Assembly (NCBI RefSeq): GCF_004365875.1 | Contig: NZ_SODF01000002.1 | Location: 1,550,001-1,614,000 of the forward strand | Length of the DNA stretch: 64,000 nucleotides | From: Kribbella kalugense | GTDB taxonomy: Bacteria; Actinomycetota; Actinomycetes; Propionibacteriales; Kribbellaceae | Direction of reading: 5' to 3' | Shown: positions 15,162 through 23,335 of the stretch, in pieces | Layout of the letters: every line of letters begins with the position of its first letter | Position numbering within the stretch: the first letter of the stretch is position 1 | Program-made: the position numbers and the translations under genes | The notes under the pieces: model-generated | Seen by the model: only the letters and a program-made list of their open reading frames with translations | Database searches by the model: none | What the model was told of the DNA's origin: nothing

Positions 15162-16207
15162 TGAGTGACGAGAAGCGGGTACGCGACGCGCTCACGTACG
15201 AGATCGACCCGTGGCAGCCGGATGCGGCCGACCTGATGCGGCGCGGCAAGCGCCTGACCTGGCTGCGTCGTGGACTGGCCGCGGCGGGCGTCACCGCCCT
15301 GGCCGGAACCGTTGCGACGGTGTCCGCCGCGGTCGGCGGCCCGGCCCCGGTGAAGAACCTGCTGGCCGGTGGCGGGAAGCCGCCGGTGCCGGTGGTGGTC
15401 CCGACCGGTGCTCCGCAGGCGCCGTCGGTCGACCCGACCTGCCTGCCGGCCAAGCCAGAGCTGCCCAAGGTGACGGTCTCGGTGAACAAGACCATCGACC
15501 CGAACAACCCCTCGAAGCCGACCCTGCCGGCCAAGCCGACCCTGCCTGCGAAGCCAACTCTTCCGGCCAAGCCGTCGCTGCCGACCGCGAAGCCCACGCT
15601 TCCGGGCAAGCCGAGCTTGCCGACCACCCGGCCGTCGTTGCCTGGTAGGCCGTCGATCCCGACCACGAAGCCCACCTGGCCGACGACCAAGCCGACGCTG
15701 CCGGGCAAGCCGTCGATCCCGACGACGAAGCCGACCCTGCCCGCGAAGCCTTCGCTGCCGGTGAAGCCGAGCCTGCCGACGGCCAAGCCCACTCTGCCGA
15801 CGCTGCCGACCGGCAAGCCGTCGCTGCCGAGCAAGCCGTCTCTCCCGGCGAAGCCGACCCTGCCCGCGAAGCCTTCGCTGCCGGTCAAGTCTTTGCCGAC
15901 GGCGAAGCCGAGTCTGCCGGACTGCGTGCGCGGCGTACCGACTGCGAAGCCGACCGCTCAGAAGCCCACGCTGCCGAGCCTTCCGGGCAAGCCGTCGCTG
16001 CCGACGACGAAGCCGACCGCGCCGAAGGGCATCCCGACTGTCACCGTGAAGGTCACGGTCGACCCGGGCAAGCCGACGCTGCCGACCAAGCCGTCGATCC
16101 CGACGACGAAGCCGACGTTGCCGACGATCCCGTCCTCGAAGCCCAGCTTCCCGACGCCGACCGTCCCGACCACGTTCCCCACCGGCCACCCCTCCCCCGG
16201 CCGGTAG
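15161..16207 (+). CDS. single-pass membrane protein with long LP-x-KP repeat tail, putative regulator of sigma factor (module 2)
   Basis: A 348-aa protein, ATG 15161 overlapping the sigma stop. The first 45 residues are cytosolic (SDEKRVRDALTYEIDPW, LMRRGKRLTWLRRGLAA), followed by a membrane helix (AGVTALAGTVATVSAAVG). From about residue 110 to 345 the chain is almost entirely short units such as TLPAKP, SLPTTKP and TLPGKP, rigid polyproline-like and Lys-rich, long enough in extended form to cross the cell wall. One DCV segment interrupts the repeat near residue 250. No catalytic domain. The cytosolic part should be the sigma-binding part, but no known anti-sigma motif is visible. GC-rich repeats make sequencing slippage possible. 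Confidence 0.75.
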   Translation: MSDEKRVRDALTYEIDPWQPDAADLMRRGKRLTWLRRGLAAAGVTALAGTVATVSAAVGGPAPVKNLLAGGGKPPVPVVVPTGAPQAPSVDPTCLPAKPELPKVTVSVNKTIDPNNPSKPTLPAKPTLPAKPTLPAKPSLPTAKPTLPGKPSLPTTRPSLPGRPSIPTTKPTWPTTKPTLPGKPSIPTTKPTLPAKPSLPVKPSLPTAKPTLPTLPTGKPSLPSKPSLPAKPTLPAKPSLPVKSLPTAKPSLPDCVRGVPTAKPTAQKPTLPSLPGKPSLPTTKPTAPKGIPTVTVKVTVDPGKPTLPTKPSIPTTKPTLPTIPSSKPSFPTPTVPTTFPTGHPSPGR

Positions 16208-16216
16208 GGCATCCCG

Positions 16217-16259
16217 CCACCGGCGAGTAGGCCAACCCTGCAGGTCTACTCGCCGGTGG
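16217..16259. terminator. bidirectional hairpin terminator
   Basis: Perfect 14-bp arms CCACCGGCGAGTAG (16217-16230) and CTACTCGCCGGTGG (16246-16259) lie between the convergent repeat-tail gene and the DinB gene. The right arm covers the DinB stop codon. Confidence 0.7.
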
Positions 16260-16749
16260 CCCCATCCGCGAGTTCGCGGGCCACATCCAGGTGGCCCGCG
16301 TGCCGCGCGTACTCCTGCAGCACGTGGAACAAGATCCAGTTCAGCGTCGGCCGGTCGTCGATCCCGAACCGCCCACCCGCCGGCGCGATGGTCGCCGGGT
16401 CCGCTCCGCTGACCACCTGGCGAGTGAACTCACCACCCGCGTGCAATTCAGCCAGCAGACTCTCGAGCGAGTCGTCCGGCGTCAGCGTCCAGCGGCCGTC
16501 GGGGTTGTCGGCCGAGTCACCCCACGGCTGCTCGACCTGCTCGGCGGTGAAGCCCCAGCGCAGCCAGCGTCGCTCCATGAAGACCAAGTGCTTCAGCAGC
16601 TCCAGCGGCGACCAGCCTGACGGCAGGCGGCTGCCGCGCAGGTCGGCGTAACTCAGCCCCGTCAGCTTCTCCTCGATGATGCCGCGGTACCGATCGAGGT
16701 ACTCCAGATGCAGCTCGATCGTGTCGGCAACGTCCCTGGCCGGCTTCAC
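16246..16749 (-). CDS. DinB-superfamily protein (DUF664 type)
   Basis: A 167-aa four-helix-bundle protein. LELLKHLVFMERRWLRWG carries the first metal-ligand His, and ILFHVLQEYARHAGHLDVAR the two C-terminal His; together these make the DinB metal site. Some DinB-family members are thiol-dependent S-transferases using mycothiol or bacillithiol; this is not shown here. The GTG start at 16749 overlaps the stop of the upstream XRE regulator by 4 nt, so the two are one operon. Confidence 0.85.
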   Translation of the reverse strand: MKPARDVADTIELHLEYLDRYRGIIEEKLTGLSYADLRGSRLPSGWSPLELLKHLVFMERRWLRWGFTAEQVEQPWGDSADNPDGRWTLTPDDSLESLLAELHAGGEFTRQVVSGADPATIAPAGGRFGIDDRPTLNWILFHVLQEYARHAGHLDVARELADGATGE

Positions 16750-17540
16750 GAGAGGGTCCTCAGGTAGGCGGCGGTCGCGTCGTCGGCCGGATAGAACGAC
16801 TCGATCATCAGCTCGGACACCGTGACGTCGAGCGGCGTACCGAACGTCGCGATCATCGTCAGCAGCGAGAGCTCATGGCCGTCGTGAATGAGTCGGAACG
16901 GGACGACAGGCCCTTCCGGCCCCAGCTGCGTCGGCTTGTCGTCGGCGGCGTACTCGCGGAGTTCGTCGTACAGATCCTGGAGCTCGGGGTCGGCGGTGCT
17001 CGTGACCTGGCGTTGCAGGCTTGCGAGCGCGGTCGCGCGGACCTCGGCGACGTTGCCGATCCGCCGGGCCAGGCCGTCCGGGTGCAGGGTCAGCCGGAGT
17101 GCGTTGATCGGTGCCTGCAGCAACTTCTCGTCGACGCCGCCGGTGAAGATCTGGATCCCGGCGTTCCACTCGACGATGTTCCACCAGCGGTCGACGACCA
17201 GCGCCGGGTACGGCTCGTGCGCCTTCAGCAGTCGGCGCAGGGTGGTCCGGATCGCCAGCATGGCCGGCGAATGCAGGGACGACTCGGTGTAGATCGGCGC
17301 GAACCCGCCGGCCAGCAGCAGTTGGTTCCGGTCCCGCAGCGGTACGTCGAGATGCTCGGCCAACCGCAGCACCATCTCGCGGCTCGGCTTGGACCGCCCG
17401 GTCTCGACGAAACTCACGTGCCGGGTGGACACCTCGACCCGGTTCGCCAGCTCTAGCTGACTGAGCCGTCGCCGCTCCCGCCAGCCGCGGAGAAGCTCGC
17501 CAACCGGCCGCTGAAAGGTCTCATCGATCGTGGCTGCCAT
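16746..17540 (-). CDS. XRE-family regulator with MmyB-like ligand domain
   Basis: A 264-aa regulator from ATG 17540. The N-terminal helix-turn-helix (RRLSQLELANRVEVSTRHVS, then FVETGRSKPSREMVLRLAEHL) covers about residues 22-75. The C-terminal part starts PYPALVVDRWWNIVEWNAG, the PAS-like MmyB ligand-binding domain common in actinobacteria. It is cotranscribed with the DinB gene and divergent from the NTF2-like gene at 17653, which it may control. The ligand is unknown. Confidence 0.9.
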   Translation of the reverse strand: MAATIDETFQRPVGELLRGWRERRRLSQLELANRVEVSTRHVSFVETGRSKPSREMVLRLAEHLDVPLRDRNQLLLAGGFAPIYTESSLHSPAMLAIRTTLRRLLKAHEPYPALVVDRWWNIVEWNAGIQIFTGGVDEKLLQAPINALRLTLHPDGLARRIGNVAEVRATALASLQRQVTSTADPELQDLYDELREYAADDKPTQLGPEGPVVPFRLIHDGHELSLLTMIATFGTPLDVTVSELMIESFYPADDATAAYLRTLS

Positions 17541-17652
17541 GCATCGACCGTAACTGTTCGCGTAGACATCTCCATTACCTCAGACGTCATCGACGGTCTG
17601 CCGGCGTGGCGGCAAGGTTCTGGTCACCGAAACCTTTCAAGGAGGAAACACC

Positions 17653-18015
17653 ATGAACGCCACCGCTCTCGCCGACCAGTACTTCGCGACCTGGAACGCA
17701 GCCGACGCCGACCGCCGGGCCGAACTGATCGCCGGAACCTGGACCGAGGACGCGACCTTCCAGGACCCGAGCTTCGAGACCACCGGCCACGACGAACTGA
17801 ACAAGCTGGTCGGCGCCGCGCAGCACATGTTCCCCGGCCTGACCTTCGTCCGGATCGGCGACATCGACGAGCACCACGGCTACCTGCGCTGGACCTGGCA
17901 CCTGAAGGTCGAGGGACAGGAGCCGGTGGCCGGCGGCACCGACATCGTCGTGCTCGACGGCGACGGCAAGATCCAGAAGCTGGTCGGTTTCCACGATTTC
18001 GCGCCGGAGCACTGA
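17653..18015 (+). CDS. NTF2-like/SnoaL-fold protein
   Basis: A 120-aa cone-fold protein. ADQYFATWNAADADRRAELI and TWTEDATFQDPSFE form the N-terminal helices and first strand. YLRWTWHLKVEGQEPVAGGT and IVVLDGDGKIQKLVGFHDF are the usual sheet. ATG 17653 has AAGGAGG 9 nt upstream, a very strong ribosome site. Members include ketosteroid-isomerase-like enzymes and non-enzymatic ligand binders; the role is not assignable. Divergent from the XRE/DinB operon. Confidence 0.85.
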   Translation: MNATALADQYFATWNAADADRRAELIAGTWTEDATFQDPSFETTGHDELNKLVGAAQHMFPGLTFVRIGDIDEHHGYLRWTWHLKVEGQEPVAGGTDIVVLDGDGKIQKLVGFHDFAPEH

Positions 18016-18022
18016 GGCGCGC

Positions 18023-18046
18023 GTCGGCTGATTCATACCAGCCGAC
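18023..18046. terminator. short inverted repeat after NTF2-like gene
   Basis: GTCGGCTG (18023-18030) and CAGCCGAC (18039-18046) begin 8 nt after the stop. It is a weak terminator or an operator for the next gene, whose start is 31 nt on. Confidence 0.35.
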
Positions 18047-18076
18047 CTGCCCCGCCCACCACCTAGGTTGGCGGGC

Positions 18077-19492
18077 ATGTGGAAATCGTTGGCTGGGGCA
18101 ATAGCAGGGGCCGTGCTGGTGGCCGCCGTTCCGATGAGTACGGCGGCCGCCGCGGGAACCCTGGACTGGAAGGCGTGCAAGCCCGGCGCGGTCGAGCAGT
18201 GCGTGACGCTGACCGTGCCGCTGGACTGGTCGAAACCGTCCGGCCCGACGACGAAGGTCTTCGTCGCCAAGGTCCCGGCGAAGGACCAGGCGCACAAGCT
18301 CGGCGCCTTGTTCTTCAACCCGGGCGGGCCGGGCGGCGCGGGCGCCTCGATCTTCGCCGCGGGGCTCGCGGACGCGTTCCTGCCGCAGTTCCGGGACAGG
18401 TACGACCTGGTCAGCTTCGACCCACGCGGGACGGGCAGCAGCAGCCAGCTCGACTGCGGTCCGGTGCTGCGACCCGGCGTACCGGTGTTTCCGAAGTCCA
18501 AGGCGCAGTACGACGCGATGGTGGCTTCGAGCCGGGCGATCGGGGAGCAGTGCTTGAAGCAGCACGGCGATCTGATGCGGAATCTGGACACGCGGACGGT
18601 CGCCCACGACATGGATGCCATCCGGGCGGCGCTCGGCGAGTCGAAGTTCAACTACCTCGGCATCTCCTACGGGTCGTACCTGGGCACGATCTACGCGCAG
18701 CAGTTCCCGAAGCGGGTCGGCCGGATGGTGCTCGACGGGATCCTGGACCACAAGCAGGGTGCGACGCGCTTGACGATCGAAGAAGCTAAGGCAATGGAGG
18801 ACGGGTTCAACCGGTTCTCCGCCTGGTGCGACACGGACACGTCGTGCGCGCTGCACGGCCAGAACGTCGGCAAGGTGTACGCCGCGACCGTCCGCAAGGC
18901 CGACAAGACCCCGCTGACCGGTCCGAACGGGCCCGTGACTGGTGACGCGATCCGGATGGCGTTGCCCAGTTTGTTGCCCTTGACATCAATGGTCTCGGAC
19001 AACTGGGCGGACCTCGCGACCGCGCTGGCCAAGGCCGCGAAGGGCGACGGCACCGACTTCGCGAACCTCAGCTACCTCGGCGACCCCGAGACGGCGTACG
19101 CCGCCGTGTCCTGCATGGACCTGCCCGGCGAGTTGCACGGGTACGCCGATGCGCGCGCCCGACTCGCACTGGCAAAGGCGGTCGCACCGCGGGTTGGTGC
19201 GGCCGTCGAGGGTTGGGCGATCACGGCCGCGTGTTCCGGCTGGCCGATCCCGCCGAGCAACCCGTGGCAAGCGACGCCGGTGCACGGTACGGCGCCGATC
19301 CTGATCACGTCGACGCTGCACGACCCGTCGACTCCGGTCGTGAACGCGCGCAGCCTGGCGCGGCAGATCGACAACAGCCGGCTGCTGACCGCGGACGTCT
19401 ATGGACACACGGCATACCTGAATTCCGACTGCGCGCGGGACCGGATCACGACGTACCTGCTGGAAGGAAAGCTGCCGACCGGGAGCTGTTAA
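18077..19492 (+). CDS. secreted alpha/beta hydrolase, tripeptidyl aminopeptidase type
   Basis: A 471-aa exported serine hydrolase from ATG 18077; an in-frame TTG at 18068 is less likely. The signal peptide ends near STAAAAG. FFNPGGPGGAG provides the oxyanion loop, GISYGSYLG holds the nucleophile Ser, and VYGHTAYLN the catalytic His, with an Asp in LHDPSTPV. The C-terminal TAP-like domain (TPVVNARSLARQIDNSRLLT) is the marker of Streptomyces SlpD/SlpE/Tap-type aminopeptidases, which remove tripeptides from exported proteins. Four to six Cys suggest disulfides. Substrate not known. Confidence 0.9.
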   Translation: MWKSLAGAIAGAVLVAAVPMSTAAAAGTLDWKACKPGAVEQCVTLTVPLDWSKPSGPTTKVFVAKVPAKDQAHKLGALFFNPGGPGGAGASIFAAGLADAFLPQFRDRYDLVSFDPRGTGSSSQLDCGPVLRPGVPVFPKSKAQYDAMVASSRAIGEQCLKQHGDLMRNLDTRTVAHDMDAIRAALGESKFNYLGISYGSYLGTIYAQQFPKRVGRMVLDGILDHKQGATRLTIEEAKAMEDGFNRFSAWCDTDTSCALHGQNVGKVYAATVRKADKTPLTGPNGPVTGDAIRMALPSLLPLTSMVSDNWADLATALAKAAKGDGTDFANLSYLGDPETAYAAVSCMDLPGELHGYADARARLALAKAVAPRVGAAVEGWAITAACSGWPIPPSNPWQATPVHGTAPILITSTLHDPSTPVVNARSLARQIDNSRLLTADVYGHTAYLNSDCARDRITTYLLEGKLPTGSC

Positions 19493-19532
19493 TTGGGTGG
19501 AAGCTCCACGTGGTCGAGCGCAGGATTGATGA

Positions 19533-20276
19533 ATGCTCACTGCCGAAGAGCTGGAAGTCTTCGAGCGCGACGGGATCGTGAAGATCCCGTCCGCGTTCTC
19601 CACCGACGAGGCCGCGCGGATGCGGGACGTGTTGTGGCACGAGCTGTCGGAGCGGCACGGGATGGATCGCGACGACCGTTCGACCTGGACGCCGTTGCGA
19701 CCGACCGGTTTGAAGACCACCAAGTCTTCGCGTACAGCAAATGCGGTGCTGGGACCGTCGGTGCGATCGGCGCTCGACGGGCTGCTCGGTGAGTGGCTCG
19801 AGCCGAGGCATCAGGGACAGGTTCTCGTCACCATGCCGGAGGGCGTGCCGTGGGCGGTGCCGCATCGTCAGTGGCACACCGACGTCGGGTTCGAGACGCC
19901 GACGGAGGCCGTGAAGATCTGGGCGTTGCTAGGCGATCTCGAGCCGGGTGGTGGCGGGACGCCGCAGGTCGCGGGTTCACACAAGGTGATCGCGCGGTTC
20001 TTGACCACGACTGAGGAGCGCGAGTTCAAGGCGGTCCGGGATCAGGTGCTGCGATCGGATCCGTGGTTCCGCAACCTGACCTCGGAGGAGCGGTCGGTGG
20101 ACCCGATGGCGCCGGCCGAGCTCGACGGTCTACCGGTCCGGGTGGTCGAGCTCACCGGTCAGGCGGGCGACGTGTACCTGACACATCCGTGGATCCTGCA
20201 CTCGATCGCGCCGAACGCGGCTGACAGCCCGCGGATGATGCGCAGCCGCTTCATCTTCGCAGCTGCTTCATCGTGA
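19533..20276 (+). CDS. phytanoyl-CoA dioxygenase family protein (PhyH)
   Basis: A 247-aa Fe(II)/2-oxoglutarate oxygenase. The metal motif is H-x-D in RQWHTDVGF, and the distal His is in LTHPWILHSIAPN, followed by the conserved Arg of SPRMMRSRFIF for 2-oxoglutarate. EVFERDGIVKIPSAFSTDEA is the family N-terminus. Bacterial members hydroxylate secondary metabolites or small acids; the substrate is open. The 3' end overlaps the convergent kinase gene by 9 nt. Confidence 0.88.
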   Translation: MLTAEELEVFERDGIVKIPSAFSTDEAARMRDVLWHELSERHGMDRDDRSTWTPLRPTGLKTTKSSRTANAVLGPSVRSALDGLLGEWLEPRHQGQVLVTMPEGVPWAVPHRQWHTDVGFETPTEAVKIWALLGDLEPGGGGTPQVAGSHKVIARFLTTTEEREFKAVRDQVLRSDPWFRNLTSEERSVDPMAPAELDGLPVRVVELTGQAGDVYLTHPWILHSIAPNAADSPRMMRSRFIFAAASS

Positions 20277-21125
20277 CAGGGCATTGACCAGCCGGGCGCA
20301 GCGCACCGGGTCTTCGGTCAGACCCGTGGACAGTCCCCACAGCCAGTAGCCGACGGTCCGCCAGATCACCCAGTCGCGCGCCCGGTCCCGGTCCAGACCG
20401 GCTTCGCGGACCGCGATATCGAAGTACGGGACGATGTCGGTCATCTTGTCGAGGTCCCACCACAACACGCGACCGAGGTCGAACTCGATGTCGCCGCGAT
20501 ACAGCACCGGGTCGACGGTCAGCCACTCTTCTCGGTGCCCCGCGAGTACCTGGCCGGAATGAAAGTCGCCGTTGACCGCCGCGGTCGACGTGGTCCCGGT
20601 CGGGGCGACGTCGAGCGCCTCGCGCAGGATCGCGACGTCGAACGGGCGGCCGAGTCGCTCCCACTGCGGCTCCAGCTCAGCCGACCAGGACGTCACGAGG
20701 TCGGCGGTCGACTGCGCGTCATCCGGCCCGGGTACGGCGAGCCGGCGCATCAGCTGCCCGAGTATGGCGATCACCTCGTCGATCGGCCGCGTCGTCAACG
20801 GTGTCGAGAGCCGCTCGAGCAGCATCGCTCCGGCCTCGGCGTCGTCGTCCCACAGCTGGACCATGCCCCGGCCGTCCCACCACTTCAGCGCGCGGGCGTG
20901 TTGCGTGATCTCGTCCCCAGGCAGCGACATCCGTAGTGCGAGCTCCACGCAGTCGCGCACGACCGGAACGACGATCGCGTTCGACCCGTGGGCGATCGGG
21001 CCCGCGATCGCGAGGTTCCAGCGACGGCACTGTTCGTCGACGGCTCGGGGCAGCGACTCCAGCCAGGCCTGCCCTTCGGTCCACCAACGTGGCATCTCGA
21101 GGAACGTCTTGGGCAGCTCGATCAC
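20268..21125 (-). CDS. aminoglycoside/hydroxyurea-type phosphotransferase (APH(6) family)
   Basis: A 285-aa kinase-fold protein from GTG 21125 (IELPKTFLEMPRWWTEGQAW); a longer in-frame extension to 21338 reads over the next gene's promoter and is rejected. LALRMSLPGDEITQHARALK carries the ATP-binding Lys region, AVNGDFHSGQVLAG is the catalytic loop with Asp, and LTVDPVLYRGDIEFDLGRVL the metal-binding Asp. The streptomycin 6-kinase/hydroxyurea phosphotransferase subfamily fits best. Whether it gives resistance cannot be told; many chromosomal members have other substrates. Divergent from the methyltransferase (77 nt apart). Confidence 0.85.
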   Translation of the reverse strand: MIELPKTFLEMPRWWTEGQAWLESLPRAVDEQCRRWNLAIAGPIAHGSNAIVVPVVRDCVELALRMSLPGDEITQHARALKWWDGRGMVQLWDDDAEAGAMLLERLSTPLTTRPIDEVIAILGQLMRRLAVPGPDDAQSTADLVTSWSAELEPQWERLGRPFDVAILREALDVAPTGTTSTAAVNGDFHSGQVLAGHREEWLTVDPVLYRGDIEFDLGRVLWWDLDKMTDIVPYFDIAVREAGLDRDRARDWVIWRTVGYWLWGLSTGLTEDPVRCARLVNALSR

Positions 21126-21202
21126 CCGGAAACCGTAGCGGGGCAACCCGGGGCATGCCCCTTGATTTTCAGAAGGCCTCCCCGGAAACGGGATCGCGGA
21201 CC

Positions 21203-22015
21203 ATGATGTGGGACATGGGCGGAGAGGTTGAGGTGGACGGGTTGCAGTTCGACCCGGAGGTTTCCCGGCAGATCGAGTCGGTGTACACGACGCCGGATGT
21301 AGTCGAGCAGCGACGGGTAGTACGGGCGGCGCTCGCATTGCGGCCGGGGGACCGCGTGCTGGACGTCGGTGTCGGACCAGGACTGCTGGCGGCGGAGATG
21401 GCCGCCGAGGTCGGACCGGACGGGCGGATCTGCGGGATCGACGTCAGCGAGAGCATGCTCGCGATCGCGGGGACGAGGACCGACGTACCGGGCGGGCCCG
21501 GTATCGAGCTCGAGCTGGCCTCGGTCGCGCGGATCCCGCACCCGGCGGAGAGCTTCGACGTGGTGGTCTCGACCCAGGTCTTCGAGTACGTCGACGACAT
21601 CGCCGGCGCGCTGGAGGAGGTACGACGGGTACTCCGGCCGGCCGGTCGCGTCGTACTGCTCGACACCGACTGGGGTTCGGCGGTGTGGCGGTCGAGCGAC
21701 GACGGGCGGATGGCGCGCGTACTGACCGCGTTCGAGGATCATCTGGCCGATCCACATCTGCCCCGGACGCTGGCCGACGTACTGGACAAGTCCGGTTTCA
21801 CGCCGACCCACCAGCAGGTGGTGCCGATCCTCAATACGGGGTACGACGACCGCTCGTACAGCGCGGGCCTGATCGACATCGTGTCGGCGTTCGTACCCGG
21901 TCATGCCGGGGTGACGGAAGAGGAGGCGCGCTCGTGGGCGGACGATCTGCGGAGTCTCGGTGCGAGCTACTTCTTCAGCCTGAACCGGTACCTGTTCGTC
22001 GCGTCCGCACTCTGA
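21203..22015 (+). CDS. class I SAM-dependent methyltransferase
   Basis: A 270-aa cytosolic methyltransferase. Motif I VLDVGVGPGLLAAEMA with GRICGIDVSESMLAIA binds SAM. FDVVVSTQVFEYVDDIAGAL is motif IV in UbiE-like form and VRRVLRPAGRVVLLDTDWGS is post-motif. The C-terminal part (HQQVVPILNTGYDDRSYSAG) is substrate specific and not recognised. ATG 21203, 21206 or 21215 are all possible; the open frame extends further upstream but over the divergent kinase. Confidence 0.87.
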   Translation: MMWDMGGEVEVDGLQFDPEVSRQIESVYTTPDVVEQRRVVRAALALRPGDRVLDVGVGPGLLAAEMAAEVGPDGRICGIDVSESMLAIAGTRTDVPGGPGIELELASVARIPHPAESFDVVVSTQVFEYVDDIAGALEEVRRVLRPAGRVVLLDTDWGSAVWRSSDDGRMARVLTAFEDHLADPHLPRTLADVLDKSGFTPTHQQVVPILNTGYDDRSYSAGLIDIVSAFVPGHAGVTEEEARSWADDLRSLGASYFFSLNRYLFVASAL

Positions 22016-22334
22016 AGGCCCTCATTGCCCGAACTCGGCGGGTGCATCCTGGGAGAGACACACCCGCCGGCCCGGTCGTTCTCCCGCCCCTCAGTGGGAG
22101 AACTCGCGGCTCGGTGAACACCACCCATGCCCGAATGGCACTGACCGAACCGCGGGACCACCTAGAGGTACCCCAGGACCCGGGTCCGCACACCCCCCGG
22201 CACGCAGACCGGACGGAAAACTTCACGTTCCTCAAACCTTCGCCGCTGGTTGCTGACCTAGCAGCCACCTAGGCTGGACGGCGATTTCGTACGCCGGGGG
22301 TCGGCGTGCGGACGCACAGGGGGAAGGAACAGCA
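22016..22334 (+). other. 319-nt intergenic region, no gene
   Basis: Long leader in front of the small acidic ORF and the M15-like peptidase. It has local hairpins, for example GGTCGTTCTCCCGCCCCT against a GTGGGAGAAC stretch, and ends with GGGGGAAGGAAC, a good ribosome site for ATG 22335. Cell-wall hydrolase genes in actinobacteria are sometimes under a c-di-AMP riboswitch. I looked for that consensus and could not find it. The length is unusual for this window. Confidence 0.4.
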
Positions 22335-22454
22335 ATGCCGGAAGTGTTCGACGACGAGTTGACCGATGACGAGCTGGACCAGCTGGAGGCGCTCGGCGCG
22401 GCCGAGGACGCGGACCTGATCATCGGTACGGCGGTCGGTGAGAAAGATGCCTGA
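22335..22454 (+). CDS. 39-aa acidic peptide upstream of peptidase
   Basis: Short gene ATG 22335 to TGA 22452-22454, with GGGGAAGGAAC before the start. The peptide MPEVFDDELTDDELDQLEAL... has 15 Asp/Glu and one Lys, a helical acidic stretch, and an end IIGTAVGEKDA. It overlaps the start of the next gene (ATG 22447) by 8 nt, so it is translated with it. No family recognised. It could be a leader, a chaperone or an inhibitor of the peptidase. Confidence 0.55.
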   Translation: MPEVFDDELTDDELDQLEALGAAEDADLIIGTAVGEKDA

Positions 22455-23199
22455 GGCAAGGATTAAGTGGCGCGGGTTCGCCATGAACAAGCGCACGGTG
22501 GCGATGGTCGAGGCCGCCGAGCAGCTGTACCACTCGAAGTTCGCGATCCTGCAGGGGTCGTACAACGCCGGCGGGGTGGAGGCCTCGGCCGGCACCCATG
22601 ACGGCGGCGGGGCGGTCGACGTCGATGTCCGGACGAAGAGCGCCGCGCAGCGGGTCGCGGTGGTGAAGGCGCTCCGGCAGGTCGGGTTCGCCGCCTGGCT
22701 GCGTACCCCGGCGCAAGGCAACTGGCCGTACCACGTGCACGGGATCGCGGTCGGCGACAAGGACCTGTCCCGAGGCGCTGCGAACCAGGTAGCGGAGTAC
22801 CACCGGAAGCGGAACGGGCTTGCCAACCGGGGCAAGGACGACGGCCCGGCCGGGTACTACGGGATGACCTGGGAGCTGTACCTGAAGGCACACCCGCCGA
22901 AGGACCCGGTGCCGGACTCGACGATCTCGCTGGCGGCGATGGCGTACGCACGGACGCATGACGCGATGGCCGGCGTCTGGGGCGCGGACCGGGCCCGGGT
23001 GATCGCCTGGGCGGCGCACCCGAGGGTCGGCGCGATCACCAAGGCCGAGACCGTCCCGGCGGTCGGTGTGCCGTGGCACCTGCACTTCCAGCGGGTGATC
23101 CGCAAGGTGCAGCTGCACTTCAAGTTGGAGGTGACCGGGATCTTCAACAATTCCGTCGCCGCCGTGATGAAGCGGTACGGCTACACGATCGTGGCCTAG
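22447..23199 (+). CDS. M15-like peptidoglycan peptidase (LAS fold), cytosolic-looking
   Basis: A 250-aa protein; ATG 22447 (or GTG 22438). The zinc-site pattern of M15/LAS peptidases is visible: THDGGGAVDVDV (H...D) and WPYHVHGIAVGD (H-x-H) about 40 residues later. YNAGGVEASAGTHDGG is also found in phage endolysin-type carboxypeptidases. The C-terminal half (residues 125-250) is unassigned, ending RYGYTIVA. No signal peptide is seen, so it either uses a holin-type route or is released on lysis. Translationally coupled to the 39-aa acidic ORF. A strong terminator follows. Confidence 0.7.
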   Translation: MPEARIKWRGFAMNKRTVAMVEAAEQLYHSKFAILQGSYNAGGVEASAGTHDGGGAVDVDVRTKSAAQRVAVVKALRQVGFAAWLRTPAQGNWPYHVHGIAVGDKDLSRGAANQVAEYHRKRNGLANRGKDDGPAGYYGMTWELYLKAHPPKDPVPDSTISLAAMAYARTHDAMAGVWGADRARVIAWAAHPRVGAITKAETVPAVGVPWHLHFQRVIRKVQLHFKLEVTGIFNNSVAAVMKRYGYTIVA

Positions 23200-23206
23200 A
23201 TGTGGG

Positions 23207-23240
23207 CAAGGCCCCACCGGTAGCAGCCGGTGGGGCCTTG
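23207..23240 (+). terminator. hairpin terminator after M15-like gene
   Basis: CAAGGCCCCACCGG and CCGGTGGGGCCTTG form a perfect 14-bp stem with loop TAGCAG, followed by TTGG. It starts 8 nt after the stop. Confidence 0.85.
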
Positions 23241-23335
23241 TTGGTCCACTACCGCCCGGGCATCCCCGGTGCAGCTGTGGAGGTGGAGAGCGGAACCGAC
23301 GCCGATGCAGGGGTCAAGACGTCAGCTCCGCTTGC

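Noticed and set aside
15500-16200. Dense short repeats resembling a CRISPR or minisatellite
   Set aside because: They lie in frame inside an open reading frame and encode LP-x-KP units with synonymous differences; there are no unique spacers.
20268-21125. A streptomycin resistance gene
   Set aside because: The kinase family fits, but many chromosomal members have unknown natural substrates.
22016-22334. c-di-AMP (ydaO) riboswitch in front of the peptidase
   Set aside because: The setting is right, but I could not find the conserved core of that riboswitch. A covariance search would decide.
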